A DNA stretch of 34,682 nucleotides from Phycisphaerae bacterium. GTDB lineage: Bacteria; Planctomycetota; Phycisphaerae; Phycisphaerales; UBA1924. Position numbers and translations under genes: made by a program. Below the pieces are notes generated by a model. That model worked only from the letters and a program-made list of their open reading frames with translations. It was not told the origin of the DNA and did no database searches. Each line of letters opens with the position of its first letter. Position 1 is the first letter of the stretch. The stretch spans positions 1 to 34,682 of the forward strand of contig JAUIFD010000017.1 of assembly GCA_030429485.1 (NCBI GenBank), read 5' to 3'. Below, piece after piece: positions 15,801 through 22,635 of this stretch.

Positions 15801-15898
15801 GCCCGGATTCGGGCGTCGTCGCCCACGGGCGGACGCGTCGCGGGGGTGGCGGGAGAGGCGGGGGTCTCGTGCTTGCCGCGGCGTGTAAACAGAGCCAT
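12836..15898 (-). CDS. putA: Bifunctional proline dehydrogenase / L-glutamate gamma-semialdehyde (P5C) dehydrogenase
   Basis: Oxidises proline to P5C with FAD and then to glutamate with NAD. Residues ~75-480 are the proline dehydrogenase barrel: VSIKVSSLSAKDD, VRLIKGAYWDFETVHAEM, ELQMLHGMADQL and YIPVGEMIPGMAYLVRRLLE. Residues ~530-1015 are an aldehyde dehydrogenase with APWNFPLAI, FTGSKAVG, Glu769 in EMGGKNA, catalytic Cys803 in GQKCSACSR, and PFGGFGMSG. There is no DNA-binding domain as in enteric PutA. The ATG at 15898 follows GGAG by 7 nt; an in-frame ATG at 15919 lies 4 nt from a TACCAT box. Four tandem 8-bp units lie in the coding sequence at 13767-13798. The gene is divergent from hpnC. 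Confidence 0.95.
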   Translation of the reverse strand: MALFTRRGKHETPASPATPATRPPVGDDARIRAIGAELLDAARRHKAGLLSAKFYQDKLMDWSMKDHDFKVQLFRFVDAFPVLRTPEQVHEHLADYLSQPGVSLPPGLDLGLKAGSIAKGLMTRTISSQIEQMAGNFIAGTDAADALPTLREVWKSGIAFSVDLLGEACLSDAEGDEYRDKYLDLIQNLPETVASWQANPVLESDHLGPIPRTNVSIKVSSLSAKDDPIDTEGALRDIMSRVEPILEVARDRGVFINFDMEQYELKDLTIELFQRCCERVDFQAGIAMQAYLKSGVDDAKRLVAWSKRTGRTVSVRLIKGAYWDFETVHAEMMGWPCPVWNAKWQTDRCFEQMAEVFLDACPKTPAERGVKLALGSHNVRSIAAALAGLERRGLPRNAIELQMLHGMADQLKHAAAELGLRVREYIPVGEMIPGMAYLVRRLLENTSNESWLKAGFLDKADTATLLAPPAPRESDEARTADLAHIAAERHKLSPAVEGVGDNRAFTNEPPRDFAIASVREAFAKSLEGASVPKVANDRTPEQGAEMLARAAAAFVSWQDAPPRLRAEVLTRAAAAMRARRDELSGVMIKEAGKTWREADIDTCEAIDFCEYYARCAVPLFERGRLGKFIGELDELWHQPRGVAVVIAPWNFPLAICTGMTVAALVTGNTVVVKPAEQTPGIAKLMFDILQSALRDTIDTPSVAPSLRRSVADILHFCPAPGETTGAALVRDPRVEVIAFTGSKAVGLDIVQAAGVTPPAQMHVKRVICEMGGKNAIIIDTSADLDEAVKGVRYSAFGFQGQKCSACSRVIIVDPEGPQGEASTLFVRRFVEATRSLVVGDPCRPGTDVGPVIDEAAANGIRRYIQTAKDEGCTLELELELPEDEFVRANVGRFVPPTIFSGVEPQHTIARDEIFGPVVAVMHARTFEDALAIAMDSPYKLTGGVFTRKPEHIELAKRRFRVGNLYINRGCTGAIVARQPFGGFGMSGVGSKAGGAEYLLQFVEPRASCENTMRSGFAPEL
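13767..13798. repeat. Tandem octamer repeat, 4 x GCGACGGA, inside putA
   Basis: Four perfect 8-bp units lie head to tail within the aldehyde dehydrogenase part (about residues 701-711, reading SVAPSLRRSV). Since 8 is not a multiple of 3, gain or loss of one unit would shift the frame. Confidence 0.9.
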
Positions 15899-15923
15899 CG
15901 ATGTCTCCGGGATGGACATCTTG

Positions 15924-15929
15924 ATGGTA
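15924..15929 (-). promoter_or_regulatory. -10-like hexamer TACCAT upstream of putA
   Basis: TACCAT lies 25 nt before the chosen ATG 15898 and 4 nt before the alternative ATG 15919. A start site just downstream would give a short leader with GGAG for 15898. Confidence 0.4.
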
Positions 15930-15954
15930 CGAGGTATGGGGGGGCTCCATCCGC

Positions 15955-15960
15955 TACGGT
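15955..15960 (+). promoter_or_regulatory. -10-like hexamer TACGGT upstream of hpnC
   Basis: TACGGT lies 22 nt before the TTG start of hpnC, leaving a short leader that contains the GGAGG site at 15970-15974. It is within 30 nt of the divergent putA box. Confidence 0.4.
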
Positions 15961-15982
15961 GTGTCGTCCGGAGGTCCCTGGA

Positions 15983-16960
15983 TTGAGCGCCCACGCCGTT
16001 GCTGACATCCCGCGTGCCGACGATCCGGCGCGGGCGCCGGCTGGCGGCGTGGAGTCGGTCTCGCCCGAGGAGGCGATCCGCCGGGCGCGGGCGATGGCGT
16101 CGAGCGGGCGCGAGAACTTCCACGTGCTCACGTCGCTCGTGCCGCGGGCGATGCGTGACGACTTCGGCGCGGTGTACGCCTTCTGCCGATGGGCGGACGA
16201 CCTGGGGGACGAGTACACAGGCGCGGGCTCGGTGGAGGCGGAGCGGGAGCGTGCGCTCGATCGCCTGAGGTGGTGGCGCGGGGAGCTCGACGCGTGCTTC
16301 GCGGGCGAGCCGAGGCACTGGGTGTTTGTGGCGCTGCGTCCGACGATCGAGCGGTGCGGGCTGCCGCGCGAGCCGTTTGATTGTCTGATCGAAGCGTTCG
16401 AGCAGGACCAGCGCGTGACGAGCTACGAGACCTGGGATCAACTCGTTGATTACTGCACGCGCAGCGCTGACCCGGTGGGGCGCTTGGTGCTGGGGGTGTC
16501 GGGGGTCGAGGCGACGCCCGAGCGCGCGCGCATGTCGGACGCGATCTGCACCGGGCTCCAACTCGCCAACTTCTGGCAGGACGTGCGATCGGACTTGGTC
16601 GAACGGGGTCGGGTCTACATGCCGAGCGGGGAGACGGGGCTTCGTGCGCAAGACCTCCAGGAGATGGCGCTCTGGGGCGATGATCCCGCAGCACGCGTGC
16701 GGTTCATCCGGGCGCTGCGACCGCTCGTGGAGCGCACGCGCCCGCTCTTCGCGGAGGGACGTGCGCTTGCCGAAGACGTGGGGCCGGAGGTGGGTCCGGT
16801 GATCGGGGTGTTTCGCGCTGCGGGCGTGCACGTGCTCGACGCGGTGGAGGGGATCGGCTGCACGACGCTCTGGCGGCGGCCTCGGGTGTCGAAGGCGACG
16901 CGGGCGAGGCTCTTTGTGCGCGCGTGGTTGGCGAGTCGGCTCGGGAGGCGCGGGCGATGA
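15983..16960 (+). CDS. hpnC: Hydroxysqualene synthase (squalene synthase-like HpnC)
   Basis: In the HpnCDE route HpnD condenses two farnesyl diphosphates to presqualene diphosphate, HpnC converts it to hydroxysqualene, and HpnE reduces that to squalene. This 325-residue protein has the trans-prenyltransferase Asp-rich motifs DDLGDE (72-77) and NFWQDVRSD (196-204), plus the squalene/phytoene synthase segments AVYAFCRWADD and YCTRSADPVGRLVL. The latter, and its place as first gene before a second paralogue and an FAD enzyme, identify it as HpnC. The TTG at 15983 is chosen because GGAGG lies 8 nt upstream; the long open frame further upstream is antisense to putA. Its stop overlaps the hpnD start as ATGA. 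Confidence 0.9.
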   Translation: MSAHAVADIPRADDPARAPAGGVESVSPEEAIRRARAMASSGRENFHVLTSLVPRAMRDDFGAVYAFCRWADDLGDEYTGAGSVEAERERALDRLRWWRGELDACFAGEPRHWVFVALRPTIERCGLPREPFDCLIEAFEQDQRVTSYETWDQLVDYCTRSADPVGRLVLGVSGVEATPERARMSDAICTGLQLANFWQDVRSDLVERGRVYMPSGETGLRAQDLQEMALWGDDPAARVRFIRALRPLVERTRPLFAEGRALAEDVGPEVGPVIGVFRAAGVHVLDAVEGIGCTTLWRRPRVSKATRARLFVRAWLASRLGRRGR

Positions 16961-17853
16961 GCGTGTCACTCGAAGCGTCGCACCGGGCGTGTCGGGAGGT
17001 GACGCGGGCGCGCGCACGGAACTTCTACTACGGGCTGCGCCTGACCCCCGAGCCGCGGCGCTCGGCGCTCTACGCGATCTACACCTGGATGCGCGTCGCC
17101 GACGACCTCGCCGACGAGACGTCGCTCAACGGGACGCGCCTTGCGGCGCTCGATCGTTGGGGCGAGTTGACGGAGCGTGCGATCGCGGGCGAGGCGGTGC
17201 CGGATGGTGCGGCGGTGTGGCCCGCGTTTTCGGAGACGCTCGCGAACTACCCCATCGAGCCCGGGTGGGTACGGTCGATGCTTGATGGGCTGCGCGGCGA
17301 CGTGCAAGGCGTGTCGCACCGAACGCGCGCCGACCTCGATGCGTACTGCGATCGTGTGGCGTCGACGGTCGGGCTCTGCTGTGTGGCGATTTGGGGGCTC
17401 GCTCCGGGGGCGGATGTTGAGGAGGCTCGCACACTGGCGATCGCGCAGGGGCGCGCGTTCCAACTGACGAACATCCTCCGTGATCTGGGAGCGGACCTCT
17501 CCGAGCGCCCGTCGCGGAGCTACCTGCCGAGTGAGGCGTACACCGAGGCGGGGCTCACGCCTGAGGACATCCGGGAGTGGCGATCACCCGACATTTGCAC
17601 CGGGTTTGTGCGTCGGTGGGTGAGCGAGGCGCGTCCTGGGTATGACGCGGCCGATCGTCTCAATACGATGCTGGGCGTGGAGTGCCGACCGGTGCATCGT
17701 GTGATGACGCGCATCTACTTGGCGTTGCTGGATCGCATTCACGCGCACCCGCGTTTGGTCGCTGGGCCTTCGCCCGCATCGGTGTCGCCCGTGGTCAAGG
17801 CACGCATCGCGATCTCGGGCGTGATGGCTGCGCGGATGGGGAGCGGACGATGA
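16957..17853 (+). CDS. hpnD: Presqualene diphosphate synthase HpnD
   Basis: Second squalene/phytoene synthase paralogue, 298 residues, expected to catalyse the first condensation of two farnesyl diphosphates. It has NFYYGLRLTPEPRRSALYAI, the Asp-rich DDLADE (49-54), GVSHRTRADLDAYCDRVAST, and the second Asp motif NILRDLGAD (172-180) followed by RSYLP. The long N-terminal match and the segment GLRGDV are typical of HpnD. The ATG at 16957 overlaps the hpnC stop and its own stop overlaps the hpnE start, so the three are translationally coupled. Order hpnC-hpnD-hpnE is the usual one. It should be soluble or peripheral at the membrane. Confidence 0.92.
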   Translation: MSVSLEASHRACREVTRARARNFYYGLRLTPEPRRSALYAIYTWMRVADDLADETSLNGTRLAALDRWGELTERAIAGEAVPDGAAVWPAFSETLANYPIEPGWVRSMLDGLRGDVQGVSHRTRADLDAYCDRVASTVGLCCVAIWGLAPGADVEEARTLAIAQGRAFQLTNILRDLGADLSERPSRSYLPSEAYTEAGLTPEDIREWRSPDICTGFVRRWVSEARPGYDAADRLNTMLGVECRPVHRVMTRIYLALLDRIHAHPRLVAGPSPASVSPVVKARIAISGVMAARMGSGR

Positions 17854-19190
17854 CGCCTCCGCGCCGGGTGATTGTCGCGGGCGGCGGGATTGCGGGTATC
17901 GCCGCGGCGCTCGCGCTGGCGGAGCGTGGGTGCGGGGTGGTCCTCGTTGAAGCGAGCAAGCGCCTTGGCGGGCGGGCGACGAGTTTCGACGACGTGCGCA
18001 CGGGCCTGACCCTTGACAACTGCCAGCACGTCACCATGGGGTGCTGCGAGGCGTATCTCGACCTGCTCAAGCGGCTCGGTGTGCAGGGCCTGCTGCGGTG
18101 GACCCGGGCGCAGACGTGGATCGAGCCGGGGGGGCGGAGGTCGGTGATCCGGCGCGATCCCGCGCCGGAGCCGGCCCACTTTGCGCGGTCTTTCGCGGGT
18201 GCGCACTTCTTGAGCGCGAGCGACAAGGCGGCGGTGGCTTGGGGCCTGGCGTCGATGAGCTTGGGTGATGTGTCCGGGTGGGAAGGCCGGACATTTGGCG
18301 AGTGGCTCGACGGGCACGCGCAGCCACCGGGCGCGCGCCGGCGGTTCTGGGATCCTGTGGTGTTGAGCGCGTGCAATCTGCATCCGGGTCGTGTCGCCGC
18401 GGGGCTCGCGATCAAGGTGTTTCGCGATGGGCTGCTCGGGCCGGGGGGGGCGTCGGATGTCGGGGTGCCGAGCGTGCCGCTCGTGCGACTCTATGACCCG
18501 GTGGAGCCCGGTCTCTGGGCCCATGGCGGCCGTGTGGTCTTCGGCGCGTCGGTTGTCGGGCTCACCGGACGATCGGCCGTGCTGAGCGACGGCTCGGTGC
18601 TCGACGCGGATGCGGTGATCTGTGCGCTGCCTTCTGAGCGTGCGGCCCGGGTGCTGCCGTCGGATGATCCGCGGGCTGTGCGCCTCGAGGCTTTCGAACA
18701 CTCGCCGATTCTCGGCGTCCATCTGCGCTTTGACCGTCCGGTGCTCGACGTGCCGCACGCGGTCCTTCTCGACTGCGAGACGCAGTGGGTGTTCAGGAAA
18801 GACGCGGAGGGGAGGCAGGTGCACGCGGTGATCAGCGCTGCCGAGGCGTGGGTGCGTACGCCGGCTGATGCGATCACGGATCGGGTGGTTGCGGATTTGC
18901 GGATGGCGCTGCCGGACGCGCGCCGGGGGTCGGTGGTGTGGTCACGCCCGGTGTTGGAGAAGCGAGCGACGTTCGCCGCCACGCCGGAGGCGGAGCGCTT
19001 GCGTCCGGGCCCGGGTGTGCGTGGCGAGGTGATACTCGCGGGTGACTACACGCGGACGGGGTGGCCTGCGACGATGGAGGGGGCTGCGCGTTCGGGGTAT
19101 CGCGCAGCCGAGGCGGCTCTGGGGCTCCCGACGGGCGCGGTGTGGCGTGAGAGCGGGGTGGTTGAGCCCGCGGGCGCCTTGGGCTCGTAG
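17850..19190 (+). CDS. hpnE: Hydroxysqualene dehydroxylase HpnE
   Basis: FAD-dependent amine-oxidase-fold enzyme of 446 residues that finishes squalene synthesis by removing the hydroxyl of hydroxysqualene. The N-terminus has the dinucleotide-binding motif VIVAGGGIAGIAAALALAER (7-26) with Glu34 at the end of the second strand, then KRLGGRATSF, and near the end VRGEVILAGDYTRTGWPATM, the C-terminal flavin contact typical of this family. LTLDNCQHVTMGCC and LHPGRVAAGL also fit HpnE. A run of eight Gs at 18443-18450 could be a slippage or sequencing weak point, but the frame continues normally. Its TAG stop (19188-19190) is also the first half of the promoter-like box of the next gene. No cyclase gene is in this window. 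Confidence 0.9.
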   Translation: MTPPRRVIVAGGGIAGIAAALALAERGCGVVLVEASKRLGGRATSFDDVRTGLTLDNCQHVTMGCCEAYLDLLKRLGVQGLLRWTRAQTWIEPGGRRSVIRRDPAPEPAHFARSFAGAHFLSASDKAAVAWGLASMSLGDVSGWEGRTFGEWLDGHAQPPGARRRFWDPVVLSACNLHPGRVAAGLAIKVFRDGLLGPGGASDVGVPSVPLVRLYDPVEPGLWAHGGRVVFGASVVGLTGRSAVLSDGSVLDADAVICALPSERAARVLPSDDPRAVRLEAFEHSPILGVHLRFDRPVLDVPHAVLLDCETQWVFRKDAEGRQVHAVISAAEAWVRTPADAITDRVVADLRMALPDARRGSVVWSRPVLEKRATFAATPEAERLRPGPGVRGEVILAGDYTRTGWPATMEGAARSGYRAAEAALGLPTGAVWRESGVVEPAGALGS

Positions 19191-19193
19191 TCT
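19188..19193 (+). promoter_or_regulatory. -10-like hexamer TAGTCT, 5 nt before GTG 19199
   Basis: TAGTCT, GTGTC, GTG. The first three bases are the stop codon of hpnE. Leaderless-type spacing to a GTG start. Confidence 0.45.
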
Positions 19194-19198
19194 GTGTC

Positions 19199-20128
19199 GT
19201 GGGCGGGCGCGAGAAGATCCCGTGCGCTTCGTGTGGGTACGACCTGGTCGGGCTCGCGGAAGACGGTGTGTGTCCCGAGTGCGGGCTACGCATCGCGGCG
19301 TCGATCGCGCGATACCTGGAGCGTGGGCTCCACGCGGCGGCGCTGCGCCCGGTTGTGCGGTCGCGGGGGTGCATCGGTTGCGGGTACGAGTTGCGCGGCC
19401 TTCCTGTGGAGGGGATGTGCCCGGAGTGCGGGTCTGCGGTGCGCGAGAGCTTCGGTCCGCGCCTGCTGCGGTACGGTTCGGCGACGTACCTCACGGATAT
19501 CGCTCGCGGGGCGTCCGTGCTTTGGTGGGCGACCTGGCTCGCCACGCTTGGGCTGTGCTTGCCACCGCTCGCGGTCGCGTCCCCGATCGTGATGCTGGTG
19601 GGGTGGTGGCTTCTGACTCCTTCGCCGCCGGATGGACTTCCGGGAAGGCGTGGTGAGACGTCGCGCCGCCTGACGCGCGCGTGTGTGGTGCTGGCGACGG
19701 TGGGGATCGTGTGCGGGGCGATGCGCGTGGGGGCCGGCGCGCGGGTCGGTGACGCGGTGCTGAGCGCGTGCGTATTGGGGAGCGCGATCTCCGCCTTCCT
19801 TGCGTGTGTGGTCGGCCTTGCGTATGTGCGCTGCATCGCGGATCGTGTGCCGGATCGTGGGCTGTGGGTCAACTCGGGCTTCGCGCAGCTCGCGTCGCCG
19901 GTGGCGGTTGTGTTCGCGGCGTTCGTGTGGGTGCACGACGTGGTGGCGGGAAACATGACCTGGGGCGCGTACACCGCGATGGGCATGGTGCTGCTGTTCT
20001 TCGGCACGCTCGCGTGGGTGCTGCTCTTCGTGCGGGTCGTGCATCAGCTGCGGACCGTGCTGCGAGAGGAGCGGGATTACGTTCGCGAGGTCCGAGTGGA
20101 GGGGTCGGACGGCGCGGGAGGGGTGTGA
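19199..20128 (+). CDS. Membrane protein with two N-terminal CPECG zinc ribbons
   Basis: A 309-residue protein. Two zinc ribbons stand in tandem: Cys9, Cys12, Cys25, Cys28 (CASCGYDLVGL...CPECG) and Cys58, Cys61, Cys74, Cys77 (CIGCGYELRGL...CPECG). They are followed by hydrophobic segments near 107-138, 185-210, 230-250 and 258-282. The ribbons should face the cytoplasm. The start is GTG at 19199, eight nt after the hpnE stop and with a TAGTCT box; co-transcription with hpnE is also likely. No catalytic motif is visible. The next gene at 20165 has the same parts in another order, which suggests duplication within one family. Confidence 0.78.
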   Translation: MGGREKIPCASCGYDLVGLAEDGVCPECGLRIAASIARYLERGLHAAALRPVVRSRGCIGCGYELRGLPVEGMCPECGSAVRESFGPRLLRYGSATYLTDIARGASVLWWATWLATLGLCLPPLAVASPIVMLVGWWLLTPSPPDGLPGRRGETSRRLTRACVVLATVGIVCGAMRVGAGARVGDAVLSACVLGSAISAFLACVVGLAYVRCIADRVPDRGLWVNSGFAQLASPVAVVFAAFVWVHDVVAGNMTWGAYTAMGMVLLFFGTLAWVLLFVRVVHQLRTVLREERDYVREVRVEGSDGAGGV

Positions 20129-20151
20129 GCATCCGGGCGGCGGGCTGGCGG

Positions 20152-20157
20152 TAGGAT
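20152..20157 (+). promoter_or_regulatory. -10-like hexamer TAGGAT, 7 nt before ATG 20165
   Basis: TAGGAT, CCACGCG, ATG. Leaderless-type spacing. Confidence 0.5.
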
Positions 20158-20164
20158 CCACGCG

Positions 20165-21523
20165 ATGAGCGTCGATCCGCGGATGTTCGAGTCGGAACGC
20201 AAGCCGGTGCGTGGCGGGCGCACCTGCGGCTCGTGCGGGTACTCGCTGAGCGGGCTCTGGGTCGGCGATCCTTGCCCGGAGTGCGGGACGCCGATCCCTC
20301 CGAACGTCGTCAAACGGCTCGATGACAACATGACCGATGCGCCGATTCCGTACCTGCGGAAGCTGTCTCGCGTGTTCATCGGGCTGGCGTTCAGCGCGGT
20401 GGGGATGGTGCTGTGCGTGATGGGGGTGGCGCTCCCGTGGGGCTCGGATGTCGCGCTCGCGGTTCTGGTCGGGATGCCGATGGCGGCGGCGTGGGCGGCG
20501 TTGGTCTTCTTGGTGACGCGTCCGAAGCCAGCGCGCGAGAGCGCGTCGGCGAATCCGCGCACCGAGATGCTGAAGATCCGCGGGTGGGCGCGTTGGACTC
20601 AGGCGGTCTGGCTTCTCTGGCCGGTGCTCGTGATCGGGCGTTCGGCGGCGGGTGGCGCGCCGTGGGCGGGGTATCTGATCGGCTTTGCAGGGATCGTGAC
20701 GACGTTTGGATTTGTGCCGTTGGCGATCTGGCTCGCGACGTTTGCGGACTGGGCGCGCGACGACGGGCTCGGCGGGCGTCTGCGCGTGGCGGCGTGGCTC
20801 ATCACGGCCGGTGCGCTGTGGTACATCGGGCGTGTTGCCCAGGCGTTGCTCCCGAGCGTGGGCATGGGTGGCATCGCCGACGCGCTCGCGATGCTGGGGT
20901 TCTTCGCGGCATTCGGCGCGTTCGTCGGGCAGGTCATCTTCTTCATCTCGCTCTTGCAACTCGCGGCGCTGGCGACGGCGGCGGTCTCGAGCGCGCAGGA
21001 AGCGGTGGCGAGCGCTCGGCGGATCTTGGAGCGCAAGGCCCGTTTGGATGGGCCGAGGTCGGAGCAGGACATGCCGCCGGGCGAGATCCGTCGGGCGGAG
21101 TTGGATGTGATTCCGTGTCGGGAGTGCGGGTACAACCTGATCGGGCTGCCGCAGGGGGCGCCGTGTCCGGAGTGCGGGACGATGCCTGAGGTGTACGGCG
21201 CGCGCCCGGTTGTGCGTCCGTTGCCGCCCGCGCCGGGGCCGGCGATCGAGGTTGAGGACGGGCTCCCGTCCGGAGCGGATGTGGCGCGTGCGCCGGCGCC
21301 GCCGATTCCGCTCGATGGCGAGGGTGGAATCGCCGGCACCGAGTTTTCCGAGTCCCTCTCAATCGGCGACGAGGCGCTCCCTCCGCCGCCCGGATATGGG
21401 CCGATGGACGAAGAAGCGAGCCATGACGGCGCTGACACGCCGTCTCCGAGAACGCGGGCGGATCGCAGATTCGATCCGCCGGCGCCGGAATCGGATGGGG
21501 AAAACCCGTACGAGTTGGCTTGA
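20165..21523 (+). CDS. Membrane protein with N-terminal and central CPECG zinc ribbons
   Basis: A 452-residue protein with a zinc ribbon at Cys21, Cys24, Cys37, Cys40 (CGSCGYSLSGL...CPECG), several hydrophobic segments between about 65 and 290 (for example AFSAVGMVLCVMGVALPW, MPMAAAWAALVFLVT and FIGFAG-like stretches), a second ribbon at Cys318, Cys321, Cys334, Cys337 (CRECGYNLIGL...CPECG), and a long Pro/acidic low-complexity tail that ends ENPYELA. The tail is probably disordered. Ribbons at both ends of the membrane region suggest that both ends are cytoplasmic. Function is unknown. It follows its paralogue by 36 nt and has its own leaderless-type box. Confidence 0.78.
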   Translation: MSVDPRMFESERKPVRGGRTCGSCGYSLSGLWVGDPCPECGTPIPPNVVKRLDDNMTDAPIPYLRKLSRVFIGLAFSAVGMVLCVMGVALPWGSDVALAVLVGMPMAAAWAALVFLVTRPKPARESASANPRTEMLKIRGWARWTQAVWLLWPVLVIGRSAAGGAPWAGYLIGFAGIVTTFGFVPLAIWLATFADWARDDGLGGRLRVAAWLITAGALWYIGRVAQALLPSVGMGGIADALAMLGFFAAFGAFVGQVIFFISLLQLAALATAAVSSAQEAVASARRILERKARLDGPRSEQDMPPGEIRRAELDVIPCRECGYNLIGLPQGAPCPECGTMPEVYGARPVVRPLPPAPGPAIEVEDGLPSGADVARAPAPPIPLDGEGGIAGTEFSESLSIGDEALPPPPGYGPMDEEASHDGADTPSPRTRADRRFDPPAPESDGENPYELA

Positions 21524-21569
21524 GGGGAAGGCGCCGGGCATCCGCACGAAGTGTCATCCAAGAGGTGGA

Positions 21570-21575
21570 TAAGGT
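21570..21575 (+). promoter_or_regulatory. -10-like hexamer TAAGGT, 6 nt before ATG 21582
   Basis: TAAGGT, AGAGGC, ATG. The AGAGG could also act as a very close ribosome site, but leaderless spacing fits better. Confidence 0.45.
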
Positions 21576-21581
21576 AGAGGC

Positions 21582-22607
21582 ATGTCAGAAGACCTCGGCG
21601 CGACTGACGCCCCTCCTATGACTGACCCACGCGGGTCGCTGTACGCGCGGGGTGTGCGGGTGTACTCGCACCTCGAGTTCCCGAAGTACGGGCAGGTGCT
21701 CAACCGGTACGGCATGAATCAACAGGAGCGATGGGCAGCGGCGCCGACCGTCGAGGTGCGAGGGCGGTTCCACAGGTACTGGATGAAGCTCGACCTCGCG
21801 GATTTCTTCCAGCGGATCGCGTATTTCTTTGGCACGTATCACGAGCTCGACGTGATCTCGGCGATCGACCTCGTGACGCGCCCGGGCGAGCACTTCATCG
21901 ACGCCGGCGCCAACATCGGGCTCGTGACGCTCCACGCCGCGCGACGTGTAGGCGAGCAAGGGCAGGTGGATTCCTTTGAGTGCAATCCCGTGGTGCTCGA
22001 GCGACTCCGGTGGCACGTGGAGCGCAATGCGCTCTCGTGGGTGCGCGTGCATGAGGTGGGCGTGTCGGACGAGGCGGGCGAGCTCGACGTGATCCTGCCA
22101 GGGTTCGACAACCAAGCGGCGGCGACGTTGGGGGCGCTGCCGCAGCGGTACGGGTCGGACTACAAGGCGCTGGGGCGGACGCCGATCGTGCGGATCGACG
22201 AGGTGGTCGACGCCGACGATCCCACGCCGCTGACGGTGAAGATGGACGTGGAGGGTTTCGAGGCGAAGGCGCTCGCGGGGATGACTCGCCTGCTGGAGCG
22301 CCGGCGGCCCACGCTGATCCCGGAGATCAACTCGGAGATGCTGGAGCTCAATGGCTCGAGCGCCGAGGCGATCTACGACCTGCTCACGGGATTTGGGTAT
22401 CGCCTGTTCGCACTGGATCGTGGGGGATTCAAGGCGCGGCATCGCATGAAGCTGCACCCCCTGACGCGCGGGCAGCTGCGGTATGAGAAGGACGTGATGT
22501 TCATTCACCCGGACGGGCCGCACTGGGGGCTTGCCGAGCCCCGGATTCAGCCGGTCGGGATGTTCTGGCGCCATCACCAGTACCCGCATCTTGCTCACTT
22601 GGAGTGA
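21582..22607 (+). CDS. FkbM-family SAM-dependent methyltransferase
   Basis: A 341-residue protein with the Rossmann SAM-binding motif FIDAGANIGLVTLHAA (DAGANIGL at 107-114), the acidic strand-2 end VDSFECNP, and the FkbM signature KMDVEGFEAKALAGM (220-234). FkbM enzymes O-methylate sugars, polyketides or glycan parts. The long N-terminus (to ~100) and the C-terminal His-rich end (WRHHQYPHLAHLE) are outside the core domain. No signal or membrane segment is seen, so it is cytoplasmic. It faces a glycosyltransferase gene; both could concern surface glycans, but opposite strands make a shared operon impossible. Confidence 0.88.
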   Translation: MSEDLGATDAPPMTDPRGSLYARGVRVYSHLEFPKYGQVLNRYGMNQQERWAAAPTVEVRGRFHRYWMKLDLADFFQRIAYFFGTYHELDVISAIDLVTRPGEHFIDAGANIGLVTLHAARRVGEQGQVDSFECNPVVLERLRWHVERNALSWVRVHEVGVSDEAGELDVILPGFDNQAAATLGALPQRYGSDYKALGRTPIVRIDEVVDADDPTPLTVKMDVEGFEAKALAGMTRLLERRRPTLIPEINSEMLELNGSSAEAIYDLLTGFGYRLFALDRGGFKARHRMKLHPLTRGQLRYEKDVMFIHPDGPHWGLAEPRIQPVGMFWRHHQYPHLAHLE

Positions 22608-22635
22608 CGCGCGGATTGGGGGGGCGCTCGCGTCA
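22605..22635. terminator. Hairpin joining the stop codons of two convergent genes
   Basis: TGACGCG and CGCGTCA form a 7-bp stem. The TGA in the left arm is the methyltransferase stop, and the TCA in the right arm is the complement of the glycosyltransferase stop. The 17-nt loop contains seven Gs. There is no T-tract, so the terminator role is inferred from position. Confidence 0.35.

Noticed and set aside
13988-15982. Long plus-strand open frame upstream of hpnC, opposite the proline dehydrogenase gene.
   Set aside because: It is antisense to strongly conserved PutA sequence and lacks any known motif; hpnC similarity begins only after TTG 15983.
12836-17017. The minus-strand frame of the proline dehydrogenase gene stays open for 1393 codons, past 15898 to 17017.
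   Set aside because: Residues before MALFTRRG are Arg/Pro/His-rich and antisense to hpnC; family similarity begins after 15898.
19286-20959. Minus-strand open frame opposite the zinc-ribbon genes.
   Set aside because: Shadow composition (Arg/His/Pro); the plus strand has paired Cys motifs and membrane helices.
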